Source of the DNA: Chloroflexota bacterium
GTDB taxonomy: Bacteria; Chloroflexota; Anaerolineae; Promineifilales; Promineifilaceae
Direction of reading: 5' to 3'
DNA: 10,589 nt
NCBI GenBank assembly: GCA_024640485.1
Contig: JAHEEY010000127.1
Location: 1-10,589 of the forward strand
Part shown: positions 1 through 6,345 of the stretch, in pieces
Position numbering within the stretch: position 1 is the first letter of the stretch
Layout: each line of letters begins with the position of its first letter
Position numbers and translations under genes: made by a program
The notes under the pieces: generated by a model
The model's input: only the letters and a program-made list of their open reading frames with translations
Database searches by the model: none
Told to the model about the DNA's origin: nothing

Positions 1-167
1 AATCGGGCGCGCAGATCGGCCTCCAACGTTTCTTTGCGGGCCTGGAGCGGCTGATGATGGGTAGGGTTGCTGACGCCGTCGATAGCCAAGATGCCGACGA
101 ATGCCTCCGGGTATTGTTGGCGCCATCTTTCTGATATTTGTAGGGAGAATTCCTGGTTCGGATTCAT
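1..167 (-). CDS. B3/4 domain protein, N-terminal part (cut by window edge)
   Basis: The minus strand reads from an ATG at 165-167 to the window edge without a stop, giving 55 codons that begin MNPNQEFSLQISERWRQQYP. A GGAG lies 9 bases before the ATG (177-180), a good ribosome binding site. The stretch with GILAIDGVSNP, then a His-His pair and LQARKETLEADLRAR, resembles the start of stand-alone proteins built on the B3/B4 (tRNA-binding) fold of phenylalanyl-tRNA synthetase beta. These are usually annotated only as B3/4 domain-containing proteins and are sometimes suggested to edit mischarged tRNA. The domain core is outside the window, so the call rests on N-terminal resemblance from memory. 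The gene diverges from the response regulator gene across a 164-bp gap. Confidence 0.55.
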   Translation of the reverse strand, partial: MNPNQEFSLQISERWRQQYPEAFVGILAIDGVSNPTHHQPLQARKETLEADLRAR

Positions 168-278
168 TTGATTCAACTCCGTAGGCGGCTATCCGCTGCG
201 GCGCAGCAGATCTTTCTTCTGATATGAGTCAGCCAGTGCAAGAGAGCTTCTCGTACTGGTGTGTATCTGATCGGGACG

Positions 279-312
279 GTTTCATCGTTTTCTTAATCCA
301 ACTAGATACAAT
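279..312 (+). promoter_or_regulatory. Probable response-regulator box and -10 upstream of the regulator gene
   Basis: Positions 280-299 read TTTCATCGTTTTCTTAATCC. The same 20-mer with a single difference occurs at 6255-6274 before the PepSY gene. It splits into two 11-bp blocks, 279-289 (core TTTCAT) and 290-300 (core TTCTTAA), the tandem spacing typical of OmpR/PhoB-family binding sites. Seven bases after AATCC lies TACAAT (307-312), a good -10. Transcription from it would start near 319, leaving a short leader that still contains the GGAGG at 322-326. The arrangement suggests autoregulation by activation. Binding is inferred from sequence only. Confidence 0.6.
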
Positions 313-331
313 GAGATGGTTGGAGGCAATC

Positions 332-1003
332 ATGCGATTGTTAATTGTAGAAGACGAGCCCAGTATTGCGAAATTTGTGCGCCAAGGGTTAACCGAGGCG
401 GGGTATGCGGTGGATTTGGTGGGTGACGGCCGGTCCGCCTTAACGTATGCGATATCCGCCGATTACGACGCCTATGTGCTTGATATCATGCTGCCGGGGA
501 TGAATGGGCTAGAACTGCTGCGGGAACTGCGCCGTCAGGGCGATAAGACGCCAGCGTTAATGCTAACGGCCCGTGACACGATTGATGATCGTGTCGTTGG
601 TTTGGACGCTGGCGCTGATGATTACCTGGTGAAGCCGTTTGCTTTTCCTGAGCTGTTAGCCCGAGTCCGGGCTTTGATGCGCCGCCCACCGCTGCAAACG
701 GGTACGGTGCTGCAAGTGGGTGACTTGGAAATGGATACGGCCAAACGAGAAGTGCGGCGGAACGGCCGTTTTGTGGATTTGAGCCCGCGCGAATTTGCCG
801 TTCTGGAATATTTGATGCGCCATCCCAACCAGGTACTCAGCCGGACCCAAATCGGCGAACACGTCTGGAACTTCGATTTTTACAATGAATCGAATGTGGT
901 AGATGTGTATATTGGCTATTTACGGCGCAAGATCGATAAGGGCAGCGATCAGCCGCGGATCGATACCATTCGCGGCGTCGGCTACCGGATCAATGCCCGG
1001 TAA
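332..1003 (+). CDS. OmpR-family two-component response regulator
   Basis: This is a 223-residue DNA-binding response regulator, the usual length for the family. The receiver domain (about 1-115) has the acidic pair E7/D8, phospho-acceptor D51 in VLDIMLPG, T79 in MLTARD and K101 in LVKPF. The winged-helix effector domain (about 125-223) carries LSPREFAVLEYLMRHPNQVLSR, SNVVDVYIGYLRRKID and the closing IRGVGYRI. The frame is open back to 224, but the ATG at 332 is chosen because GGAGG sits 5 bases before it, the protein then begins MRLLIVEDE as family members do, and a likely promoter and operator (279-312) lie inside the upstream extension. The histidine kinase gene follows 26 bases later and is its likely phosphodonor. 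The signal sensed is unknown. A shared upstream motif suggests that it controls itself and the PepSY gene at 6346. Confidence 0.93.
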   Translation: MRLLIVEDEPSIAKFVRQGLTEAGYAVDLVGDGRSALTYAISADYDAYVLDIMLPGMNGLELLRELRRQGDKTPALMLTARDTIDDRVVGLDAGADDYLVKPFAFPELLARVRALMRRPPLQTGTVLQVGDLEMDTAKREVRRNGRFVDLSPREFAVLEYLMRHPNQVLSRTQIGEHVWNFDFYNESNVVDVYIGYLRRKIDKGSDQPRIDTIRGVGYRINAR

Positions 1004-1029
1004 GTCGATTACCGGACTGTAGACTTACT

Positions 1030-2439
1030 ATGATGAAGAGAATAGCCCGAACCCGACCGTCTAAAATCCCCCTTCGTTGGCGCCTGACCATCTGGTATCT
1101 GCTGACGTTGGGGGTCATTTTGCTGCTGTTCTCCGCGTTTCTCTACTGGCAGCTGCGGCGCAACCTGTACGCTCAGGTGGACAGTACCCTGCAGCTAGCG
1201 GCGTCTCAGGCGCTGCTCAACATAGATACCGACGGCGACAGGATCGCATTTCAGAATATCGATGGCCCTTCTGGAGCCGGGCAGCATCCAAATGACGATC
1301 TAGCGTTTTACCTGCTGGCGCCGGACGGCGCTTTGGTTGACCGGTTGGGGTTGGAAACCGCCGTTTCTCCACAGATGCCGCCGCAAGCAGGGTATGTCAC
1401 CTTGGTGACGGGCGACGATACCTGGCGTATTTATACTCAGGCAGTCACGACTGGCGATGCCGCTGGCTGGGTCCAGGTGGCGCAAAATATGGACCCAATT
1501 GATGAGACGCTGGAAAGATTGCTGAACCAGATGACGATTGGGGTGCCGCTGGCTTTGGTATTGGTCGGTGTTGGCGGACTGTTCCTGGCCGGGCGGGCCC
1601 TAGCGCCTATCGCCGGTATCAGCCGCACGGCCCAAAGCATATCCGGCAGTGATCTAAACCGGAGGATTCACTATCAAGGGCCGGCGGATGAATTAGGACA
1701 GCTGGCGCAGACATTTGACGAGATGCTGGACCGACTTCAAGCGACTTTTGAGCGGGAGCGGCGATTTACTGGCGATGCTTCCCACGAACTGCGGACGCCG
1801 TTGGCGGCACTGAAAGGGCGAATTGGGGTCACTTTGAGCAAGCCGCGTCCGGCGCTTGAATACATCGATACTTTGCAGGAAATGGAAGGGCAGGTGGACC
1901 GGCTGATTCAGTTGAGCAACGATTTGCTGTTCATCGCCCGACTGGACCAGCGGCAGCGACCGCTGCAGATGGGATTAATCACACTGCACGACTTCATCGG
2001 CGCGATCATGGATCAGGTCTCCCCGCTGGCCGAAGTCAAACATATCGATCTGCGCGAAACCATCGCTGATGATCTAACTGTGCAGGGCGACATTGACCTG
2101 CTTATTCGCCTCTTCCTGAACTTGCTGGACAATGCCATCAAGTACACACCTGACGGCGGCAAGGTGACCGTCACTGCCCAAGTGAAGCATCAGCAGGTGG
2201 AGATCGTCATCAGTGATACCGGGCCGGGGATTCCTGCCGAGCATTTGCCCCATCTCTTTGAGCGCTTTTACCGCGTTGAAGGGGATCGGGCGCGCCTGCA
2301 GCCGGGAAGTGGACAGGGTGGGGCTGGTTTGGGGTTGGCGATCGCTTATGAGATTGCCCGAGCGCATGGCGGTCAACTGCGTGTTGAGAGCCTGCCCAAC
2401 CAGGGAGCCACCTTTGTCCTCCAGTTGCCGATACGTTGA
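1030..2439 (+). CDS. Sensor histidine kinase (HAMP, HisKA, HATPase)
   Basis: A 469-residue inner-membrane sensor kinase, expected to autophosphorylate and pass phosphate to the adjacent regulator. It has a first membrane segment at about 18-41 and an extracytoplasmic region at about 42-167, long enough for a small sensor domain but without a motif I recognise. A second membrane segment lies at about 168-188, followed by a HAMP linker (about 189-241). The HisKA dimerisation helix has H252 in FTGDASHELRTPL. The ATPase domain shows the N box NLLDNAIKYTP (364-374), DTGPGI (396-401), the F box LFERFYR (409-415) and GGAGLGLAI (430-438), so all catalytic motifs are intact. Two ATGs in tandem (1030 and 1033) could start it. 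No clear Shine-Dalgarno is seen, which suggests translation coupled to the regulator 26 bases upstream. The ligand is not predictable. The acidic PepSY protein at 6346 might feed back on it, which is inference. Confidence 0.93.
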   Translation: MMKRIARTRPSKIPLRWRLTIWYLLTLGVILLLFSAFLYWQLRRNLYAQVDSTLQLAASQALLNIDTDGDRIAFQNIDGPSGAGQHPNDDLAFYLLAPDGALVDRLGLETAVSPQMPPQAGYVTLVTGDDTWRIYTQAVTTGDAAGWVQVAQNMDPIDETLERLLNQMTIGVPLALVLVGVGGLFLAGRALAPIAGISRTAQSISGSDLNRRIHYQGPADELGQLAQTFDEMLDRLQATFERERRFTGDASHELRTPLAALKGRIGVTLSKPRPALEYIDTLQEMEGQVDRLIQLSNDLLFIARLDQRQRPLQMGLITLHDFIGAIMDQVSPLAEVKHIDLRETIADDLTVQGDIDLLIRLFLNLLDNAIKYTPDGGKVTVTAQVKHQQVEIVISDTGPGIPAEHLPHLFERFYRVEGDRARLQPGSGQGGAGLGLAIAYEIARAHGGQLRVESLPNQGATFVLQLPIR

Positions 2440-2620
2440 GGGAGCTTCTGGTGACGGTTCGTTTGTAAAACGGGTTTGCGGGGAAGATAGTGATGGCAAA
2501 GGATGATTCTGCTAATATCGCTCGGCCCCGTATTCAAAAAACCGTCTGAGAACCAGCCGTCCTTTTTCCGGGGAGATTCACGTAACCCCGCCTCGTGCTC
2601 GCTCGCCTGAACCACGCATC

Positions 2621-2649
2621 TTGACAAGAAATCATAAATGATGGATGAT
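2621..2649 (+). promoter_or_regulatory. Sigma70-type promoter of the TetR-ABC operon
   Basis: A perfect -35 TTGACA (2621-2626) is followed after 17 bp by GATGAT (2644-2649), a 4-of-6 match to TATAAT. The spacer contains the palindrome ATCAT-AA-ATGAT (2631-2642). The expected start site near 2656 falls inside the first of two operator-like dyads. The 180 bp between the kinase stop and this promoter hold no recognisable gene or clear terminator. Confidence 0.65.
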
Positions 2650-2650
2650 G

Positions 2651-2682
2651 TGACTGGGTAGTCATGTGACCTGCGGGTCACA
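2651..2682 (+). promoter_or_regulatory. Two tandem operator-like dyads, candidate TetR-family binding sites
   Basis: Two inverted repeats of the same design, TGACY-N4-RGTCA, sit 16 bp apart: TGACTGGGTAGTCA at 2651-2664 and TGACCTGCGGGTCA at 2667-2680. The second extends to seven-base perfect arms (TGTGACC / GGTCACA, 2665-2682). They lie directly downstream of the -10 and end 6 bp before the ribosome binding site of the TetR-family gene, the classic place for an autorepressing operator. The repeated architecture makes chance unlikely. That this particular regulator binds them is inferred from position. Confidence 0.65.
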
Positions 2683-2697
2683 CAAAAAGGAGGTGCC

Positions 2698-3324
2698 ATG
2701 CCGAAGGAGACTTTCTTCAATTTGCCCGAAGAAAAGCGGCAATTGATTTGCGATGTAGCCATCGAAGAATTCGCAGCCTATGCGTTTGAGCGTGGCAGCG
2801 TTAACCGCATCGTGGCCAAGTGCGGCATTGCCAAGGGCAGCTTCTACCAATATTTCGAAGACAAACAAGATCTGTTCCTATACCTCATTCGGCTGGCAGG
2901 GGAGAAGAAATTAACCTACATTTCGCCGGTCATGGTCAATCCAGACCAACATGATTTCTTCACGCTGATCCGAGAGATGTATGTGGCGGGGATACGGTTC
3001 GCCAATGATCACCCTGGATACGCGGAGATCAGCAAGCGGATGCTGGCGAACAAGGAAGGGTCTATCTATAGGAAAGTGATGGTCGATAATGTGCCAACGG
3101 CCAACGCCTTCTTTGAGGGGCTCCTGGAAAGCGCCGTGGCTAGAGGTGAAGTGAGGGCGGACATTGACATCAAAATGACCGCTTTCATGATCGTATCTTT
3201 GAATCAACTGGCGATGGAGTATCACACAGGGCAGAGCGCCGATGTATTCGGCGAAAACATGATCGAGATGGTGGATGAATTATTGGCATTTTTGAAGCAT
3301 GGTATTGGTGTGAGAGGCGGCTGA
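2698..3324 (+). CDS. TetR/AcrR-family transcriptional repressor of the ABC operon
   Basis: A 208-residue TetR-family regulator. The N-terminal helix-turn-helix domain (about 10-55) has the family layout: a helix with CDVAIEEFAAYAF, then the recognition part NRIVAKCGIAKGSFYQYFEDKQDLF. The C-terminal two-thirds is helical and divergent, forming the ligand-binding and dimer domain with no predictable ligand. AGGAGGTG (2688-2695) precedes the ATG, so the start is secure. The gene is first in an apparent operon with an ABC-2 ATPase and two permeases, with tandem dyads at its own promoter. The likely role is to repress the whole cassette until a substrate of the exporter, often a drug or toxic compound, binds. 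The opening MPKETFFNLPEEKRQ resembles regulators beside similar ABC cassettes in Clostridia-type Firmicutes, as I recall them. Confidence 0.9.
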   Translation: MPKETFFNLPEEKRQLICDVAIEEFAAYAFERGSVNRIVAKCGIAKGSFYQYFEDKQDLFLYLIRLAGEKKLTYISPVMVNPDQHDFFTLIREMYVAGIRFANDHPGYAEISKRMLANKEGSIYRKVMVDNVPTANAFFEGLLESAVARGEVRADIDIKMTAFMIVSLNQLAMEYHTGQSADVFGENMIEMVDELLAFLKHGIGVRGG

Positions 3325-3330
3325 AGCCCG

Positions 3331-3351
3331 CCGGCATGGAGGAAATGCCGG
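3331..3351 (+). repeat. Hairpin in the TetR-ATPase gap, with GGAGG in its loop
   Basis: CCGGCAT (3331-3337) pairs perfectly with ATGCCGG (3345-3351) around a 7-base loop. The hairpin starts 6 bases after the regulator stop and is not followed by a T tract, so it is not a standard intrinsic terminator. The loop holds GGAGG (3338-3342), 10 bases before an in-frame GTG at 3353. A better ribosome site and start lie at 3411-3427. It may stabilise or process the operon mRNA, or tune the ratio of repressor to transporter. Confidence 0.5.
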
Positions 3352-3424
3352 TGTGTCATGGGAGATCGGACATTGGGTCGCGGATCGCTTCATGCAAATG
3401 TTATTCAACAGGAGAGGTGTCATT

Positions 3425-4297
3425 GTGAGCATAATAGAAGTCAACAAGCTAACGAAGTATTATGGCAAGGCCAGGGGGATCGTCGACGTTTCGTTCAAGG
3501 TGGAGGAGGGCGAGATTTTTGGTTTCATTGGCCCTAATGGAGCCGGCAAATCAACGACCATCCGGCTGTTTCTCTCCTTGATTTACCCCACCTCGGGAGA
3601 CTCAAAGATCTTCGGCCAAGATGCGATCCAGCATGGGCCAGAGCTCAGGCAGCAGATCGGCTACCTGCCGTCGGAAGTGTTCTACTACGAACGGATGAAG
3701 GTGCTGGAGCTGTTGAAGTATTCGGCCAGCTTCTACGACAGAGACTGCACCCAGCGGATGTACGAATTGGCTGACATTATGGAGCTGGATTTGAAGCGCC
3801 GTATTGATGATCTCTCCTACGGCAATAAGAAAAAGGTGGGGATTGTGCAGGGGCTGCTGCACCAGCCGAAACTGATTGTGCTGGATGAGCCGACAGCCGG
3901 TCTCGACCCGTTGATGCAGCGCAACTTCTTCCAGCTGATCCGAGAGGAAAATGAAAGGGGGGCGACAGTCTTCTTTTCTTCCCATATCCTGGGCGAAGTG
4001 CAGCGCATGTGCAATCGGGTGGCGATCATCAAGGAAGGCAGCGTCATTAGAATCGAAGATATCAAGACGATGCAGAAGGACAATTACAAGAAAATCAGAG
4101 TGATGGGCAATGGGTTGGAGACAAGCCGATTTGAAGCCGATGGGGTCACCAACATGATCCAGGAAAACGGTGCCGTCACTTTCTTCTACAAAGGGGATAT
4201 CAACGTAGTCACCAAGATGATCAGTGCCCAGGAATTGGCTGACGTGACTATCGAAGAGCCGACGTTGGAAGAAATCTTCATGCACTACTACGAATAG
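3425..4297 (+). CDS. ABC-2 type transporter ATP-binding protein
   Basis: This 290-residue cytoplasmic ATPase powers the two membrane proteins encoded next to it. It shows Walker A GPNGAGKST (36-44), a Q-loop region at GYLPSE (79-84) where the usual Gln is not obvious, a variant signature LSYGNKKK (130-137, in place of LSGGQ), Walker B LIVLDEP (150-156) and H187 in SSHILGEV. A C-terminal extension of about 80 residues ends in EEPTLEEIFMHYYE, as in drug and bacteriocin exporters of the BcrA/CcmA type. The frame is open from 3353, but the GTG at 3425 has GGAGAGG 7 bases before it and gives the family-like start MSIIEVNKLTKYYG. The Lys/Glu-rich sequence is strikingly similar in style to clostridial homologues. 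The substrate is unknown; export is the usual direction for this class. Confidence 0.93.
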   Translation: MSIIEVNKLTKYYGKARGIVDVSFKVEEGEIFGFIGPNGAGKSTTIRLFLSLIYPTSGDSKIFGQDAIQHGPELRQQIGYLPSEVFYYERMKVLELLKYSASFYDRDCTQRMYELADIMELDLKRRIDDLSYGNKKKVGIVQGLLHQPKLIVLDEPTAGLDPLMQRNFFQLIREENERGATVFFSSHILGEVQRMCNRVAIIKEGSVIRIEDIKTMQKDNYKKIRVMGNGLETSRFEADGVTNMIQENGAVTFFYKGDINVVTKMISAQELADVTIEEPTLEEIFMHYYE

Positions 4298-4306
4298 GTG
4301 ATGGTG

Positions 4307-5110
4307 ATGAACATATACAAACAAGAATTTAGAATGAATCTTAAGTCCGTGGTGACCTGGTCTATCTGGGTCGCTGTCTTCATCTTCCTTTACACGGCGG
4401 CCTTGAGCAGCATTGCTACCGACGCGGCGCTGCTCAATGAGATGATGGCTAACTTTCCTGAAGAGCTGTTGATTGCCTTTGGCATGCAAGGGCTGGACAT
4501 GTCTACCGTCCTGGGCAGCTACAGCTTTGTCTTCCTGTTTACCCAGGTTCTGCTGGCGATACAAGCGGCGAACTACGGCATCTCCCTGGTCTCTGTTGAG
4601 GAAAGGGAGCTGACGGCGGATTTCCTGTTGGCAAAGCCTGTTGCTCGTACCACCATCATGACCAGTAAACTGCTTTCCGCCCTGACCGGTTTGACAATCA
4701 CTAATGCGGTGGCCTGGATCAGCAGCTTTGTGGCTATCAATCTCTTCAAGAACGGCAGGGCGTTTGAGACGATGCCGTTGATTCTGCTGCTGCTGAGCAT
4801 TGTGGTGTTTCAGCTCTTCTTCCTCTCGGTTGGCATCTTGATTTCGCTGTTGGTGAAACGGGTGCGCAGCGTCACCCCGTATGCGATGGGGCTGGCGTTT
4901 GGTATGTATATATTGAGCGCTTTCGGCGGCATGATGGGGGATGTCAAACTGGAGCTGATCACCCCCTTTAAGCATTTCGATCCGAACTACATCATTAACA
5001 ATGGCGCGTATGATATGCCGCTGGTGATGATAACCGTGGTGGTGATTATTGTTTCTATCGTTGGCAGCTATGTGCTGTACAACCGAAGAGATATGCGCTC
5101 GGCGGCGTAA
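4307..5110 (+). CDS. ABC-2 type transporter permease, first subunit
   Basis: A 267-residue integral membrane protein with about six hydrophobic segments (roughly 17-36, 67-92, 118-147, 155-183, 188-208, 236-257). It has the short cytoplasmic stretch VEERELTADFLLAKPVAR (97-114) found in ABC-2 permeases between the second and third segments, probably where the ATPase docks. It starts 9 bases after the ATPase stop. Four in-frame start codons cluster at 4298-4309; the ATG at 4307 is preferred because AGGTGATGG (4296-4304) can serve as its ribosome site and the protein then begins MNIYKQEFRMN, like its neighbour (MNIFLREVKGN). It most likely pairs with the next gene product as a heterodimeric channel. 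The exact start is uncertain by up to three codons. Confidence 0.88.
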   Translation: MNIYKQEFRMNLKSVVTWSIWVAVFIFLYTAALSSIATDAALLNEMMANFPEELLIAFGMQGLDMSTVLGSYSFVFLFTQVLLAIQAANYGISLVSVEERELTADFLLAKPVARTTIMTSKLLSALTGLTITNAVAWISSFVAINLFKNGRAFETMPLILLLLSIVVFQLFFLSVGILISLLVKRVRSVTPYAMGLAFGMYILSAFGGMMGDVKLELITPFKHFDPNYIINNGAYDMPLVMITVVVIIVSIVGSYVLYNRRDMRSAA

Positions 5111-5122
5111 GGAGGTGTAACG

Positions 5123-5917
5123 GTGAATATTTTTCTACGAGAAGTGAAGGGAAATGTAAGATCGCTGCTTATCTGGGGCGTCATTGTGCTCCTGTTTGTG
5201 ACGGTCGGTTTCGCCAAGTTTTCAGCCTATGAAGGGAACCCTGAATTGCTGGCGATATTGGACGAATTTCCGCCGGCGATGATGGAAGCTTTCAATTTCA
5301 AAGCATTTAACCTGACCACTATTACCGGATTCTACGGGGTGATGTTCAGCTACTTCGCCCTGACCCTGTCGATTGCGGCGGCGATGTGGGGCAGCGACAT
5401 CATCTCCAAAGAGGAGCGTGATAAGACGGTGGAGTTTTCTCTGACGCTGCCGGTGAGGCGGGAGAAAATGGTGACGGCGAAAACGTTGGCTGTGATGGTG
5501 AACTGCATTGGCCTGCTGCTGATCACCTGGGTGGCCATCGTATACAATGCCGCCACATACTCGCCTGACGCCGCCTTTTACGAATTTGTGGCTCTGGGTA
5601 TGGTGGCCATCTTCATCATGCAGATGATCTTCCTGGCAGTCGGCGTCCTCATCGGCTGCGCCCTGAAGGAGTACCGGCGGGCCGGTTCGCTGGCGGTGTC
5701 GGTCTTGTTGGGCACCTATTTCATTTCCATCATATCCAGCATGGTTGAGAGTCTGTCGTTTTTGAAGTATTTCTCTCCGTTTACATACTTCAATCCGGCG
5801 ACGCTGCTGCGTGACTCGCAGATCGATCTCGGCTATGTGGGGCTGTCGGCGGCTATCATCGCCGTCGCCATGATTGGCGCGTATGTGACGTATTCGAAGA
5901 GAGATCTGTACATATAG
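5123..5917 (+). CDS. ABC-2 type transporter permease, second subunit
   Basis: A 264-residue membrane protein with about six segments (roughly 13-31, 66-90, 118-142, 155-180, 186-206, 236-257). The cytoplasmic motif KEERDKTVEFSLTLPVRREK (96-115) matches the position and pattern of VEERELTADFLLAKPV in the preceding permease. Both proteins end in a Y-x-x-R-D type tail (YSKRDLYI here, YNRRDMRSAA there). The two therefore look like diverged duplicates forming one heterodimer with the ATPase. The GTG start at 5123 is fixed by GGAGGTG (5111-5117) 5 bases before it, 12 bases after the upstream stop. It is the last gene of the cassette, with a strong terminator 27 bases after its stop. The substrate cannot be deduced. 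Confidence 0.9.
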   Translation: MNIFLREVKGNVRSLLIWGVIVLLFVTVGFAKFSAYEGNPELLAILDEFPPAMMEAFNFKAFNLTTITGFYGVMFSYFALTLSIAAAMWGSDIISKEERDKTVEFSLTLPVRREKMVTAKTLAVMVNCIGLLLITWVAIVYNAATYSPDAAFYEFVALGMVAIFIMQMIFLAVGVLIGCALKEYRRAGSLAVSVLLGTYFISIISSMVESLSFLKYFSPFTYFNPATLLRDSQIDLGYVGLSAAIIAVAMIGAYVTYSKRDLYI

Positions 5918-5944
5918 AACAGCGGTAGTATTGTGTGAAAAAGC

Positions 5945-6003
5945 AAGCGGCTGTGGAGGCTCGCCCGGCGTCGGGTGGGTCTCTACAGCCGCTTTGTTGT
6001 TTG
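5945..6003 (+). terminator. Intrinsic terminator of the TetR-ABC operon
   Basis: AAGCGGCTGTGGAG (5945-5958) pairs with CTCTACAGCCGCTT (5981-5994), a 14-bp stem with one G-U pair. A smaller stem (CGCCCG with CGGGTG) lies in the loop, and the T-rich run TTTGTTGTTT follows (5993-6002). An A-run before the left arm could allow weak function on the other strand, but no minus-strand gene reads into it. Confidence 0.85.
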
Positions 6004-6242
6004 GCGTAACATCTGCTGGTTTCCCTGGTGTCGTGGGGCTTTGCGCATGTTGAGCTGAGGCGGCTGTCCGATATAGAGATGACGCCAGGGAGTGTTTCCG
6101 CCGGCTAGATTCTCCAGCTCACGATCCTAACGGAATCTGTGTTCACCCAATGCCAAATGTGAGCAGTCCTGGCCGTCTGATGCCCAGAATTGGGCTGCAC
6201 GAAATTGTCTCGGGGCGGACTGGCTCGCAGCTGCGAAATGGG
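6004..6242. other. Intergenic stretch without a recognisable gene
   Basis: No frame of convincing length or family resemblance is seen on either strand. It holds an imperfect inverted repeat, CCCTGGTGTC (6023-6032) against GACGCCAGGG (6081-6090), with a 48-base loop, and a short hairpin GCCCA-GAAT-TGGGC (6182-6195). Neither has a T tract or a known RNA motif. It could be the remains of the junction where the ABC cassette entered, but no direct repeats or element ends support that. Confidence 0.4.
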
Positions 6243-6287
6243 TTCTTAAACTGTTTTCATCATTTTCTTAATCCTTCCGGCTAAGGT
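6243..6287 (+). promoter_or_regulatory. Probable response-regulator box and -10 upstream of the PepSY gene
   Basis: Positions 6255-6274 read TTTCATCATTTTCTTAATCC, 19 of 20 identical to 280-299 before the response regulator. Here three 11-bp blocks can be drawn: 6243-6253 (TTCTTAA...), 6254-6264 (TTTTCAT...) and 6265-6275 (TTCTTAA...), sharing TT-T-A positions. The two exact TTCTTAA copies are 22 bp apart. TAAGGT (6282-6287) follows 7 bp after AATCC, the same spacing as TACAAT in the other copy, so it is the likely activator-dependent -10. Transcription would start near 6294, giving a leader of about 50 bases. Confidence 0.65.
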
Positions 6288-6345
6288 AGAGCATATCAAT
6301 AGAGATGTGCTGCGGCACATTCATTAGTTAACGGAGATGACAGTC

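Noticed and set aside
195..220. GCTGC-GGC-GCAGC hairpin followed by a T-rich stretch in the divergent gap
   Set aside because: The stem is only 5 bp, the T run is interrupted, and no plus-strand gene ends upstream for it to terminate.
224..331. N-terminal extension of the response regulator
   Set aside because: The extension contains the putative regulator box and -10 and does not resemble receiver domains. GGAGG points to the ATG at 332.
2460..2472. CGTTT-GTA-AAACG hairpin after the kinase stop
   Set aside because: The stem is short and AT-rich with no T tract, so it is not a credible terminator for the two-component operon.
3602..4975. Long minus-strand open frame (457 codons) across the ATPase and first permease genes
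   Set aside because: It is antisense to two well-supported genes, its protein is rich in His, Gln and Asp without any recognisable domain, and it has no ribosome site. It is an open shadow frame.
6023..6090. Imperfect 10-bp inverted repeat, considered as insertion-sequence ends or an ncRNA
   Set aside because: It has one mismatch, a 48-base loop without an open frame, no target-site duplication and no terminator-like tail.
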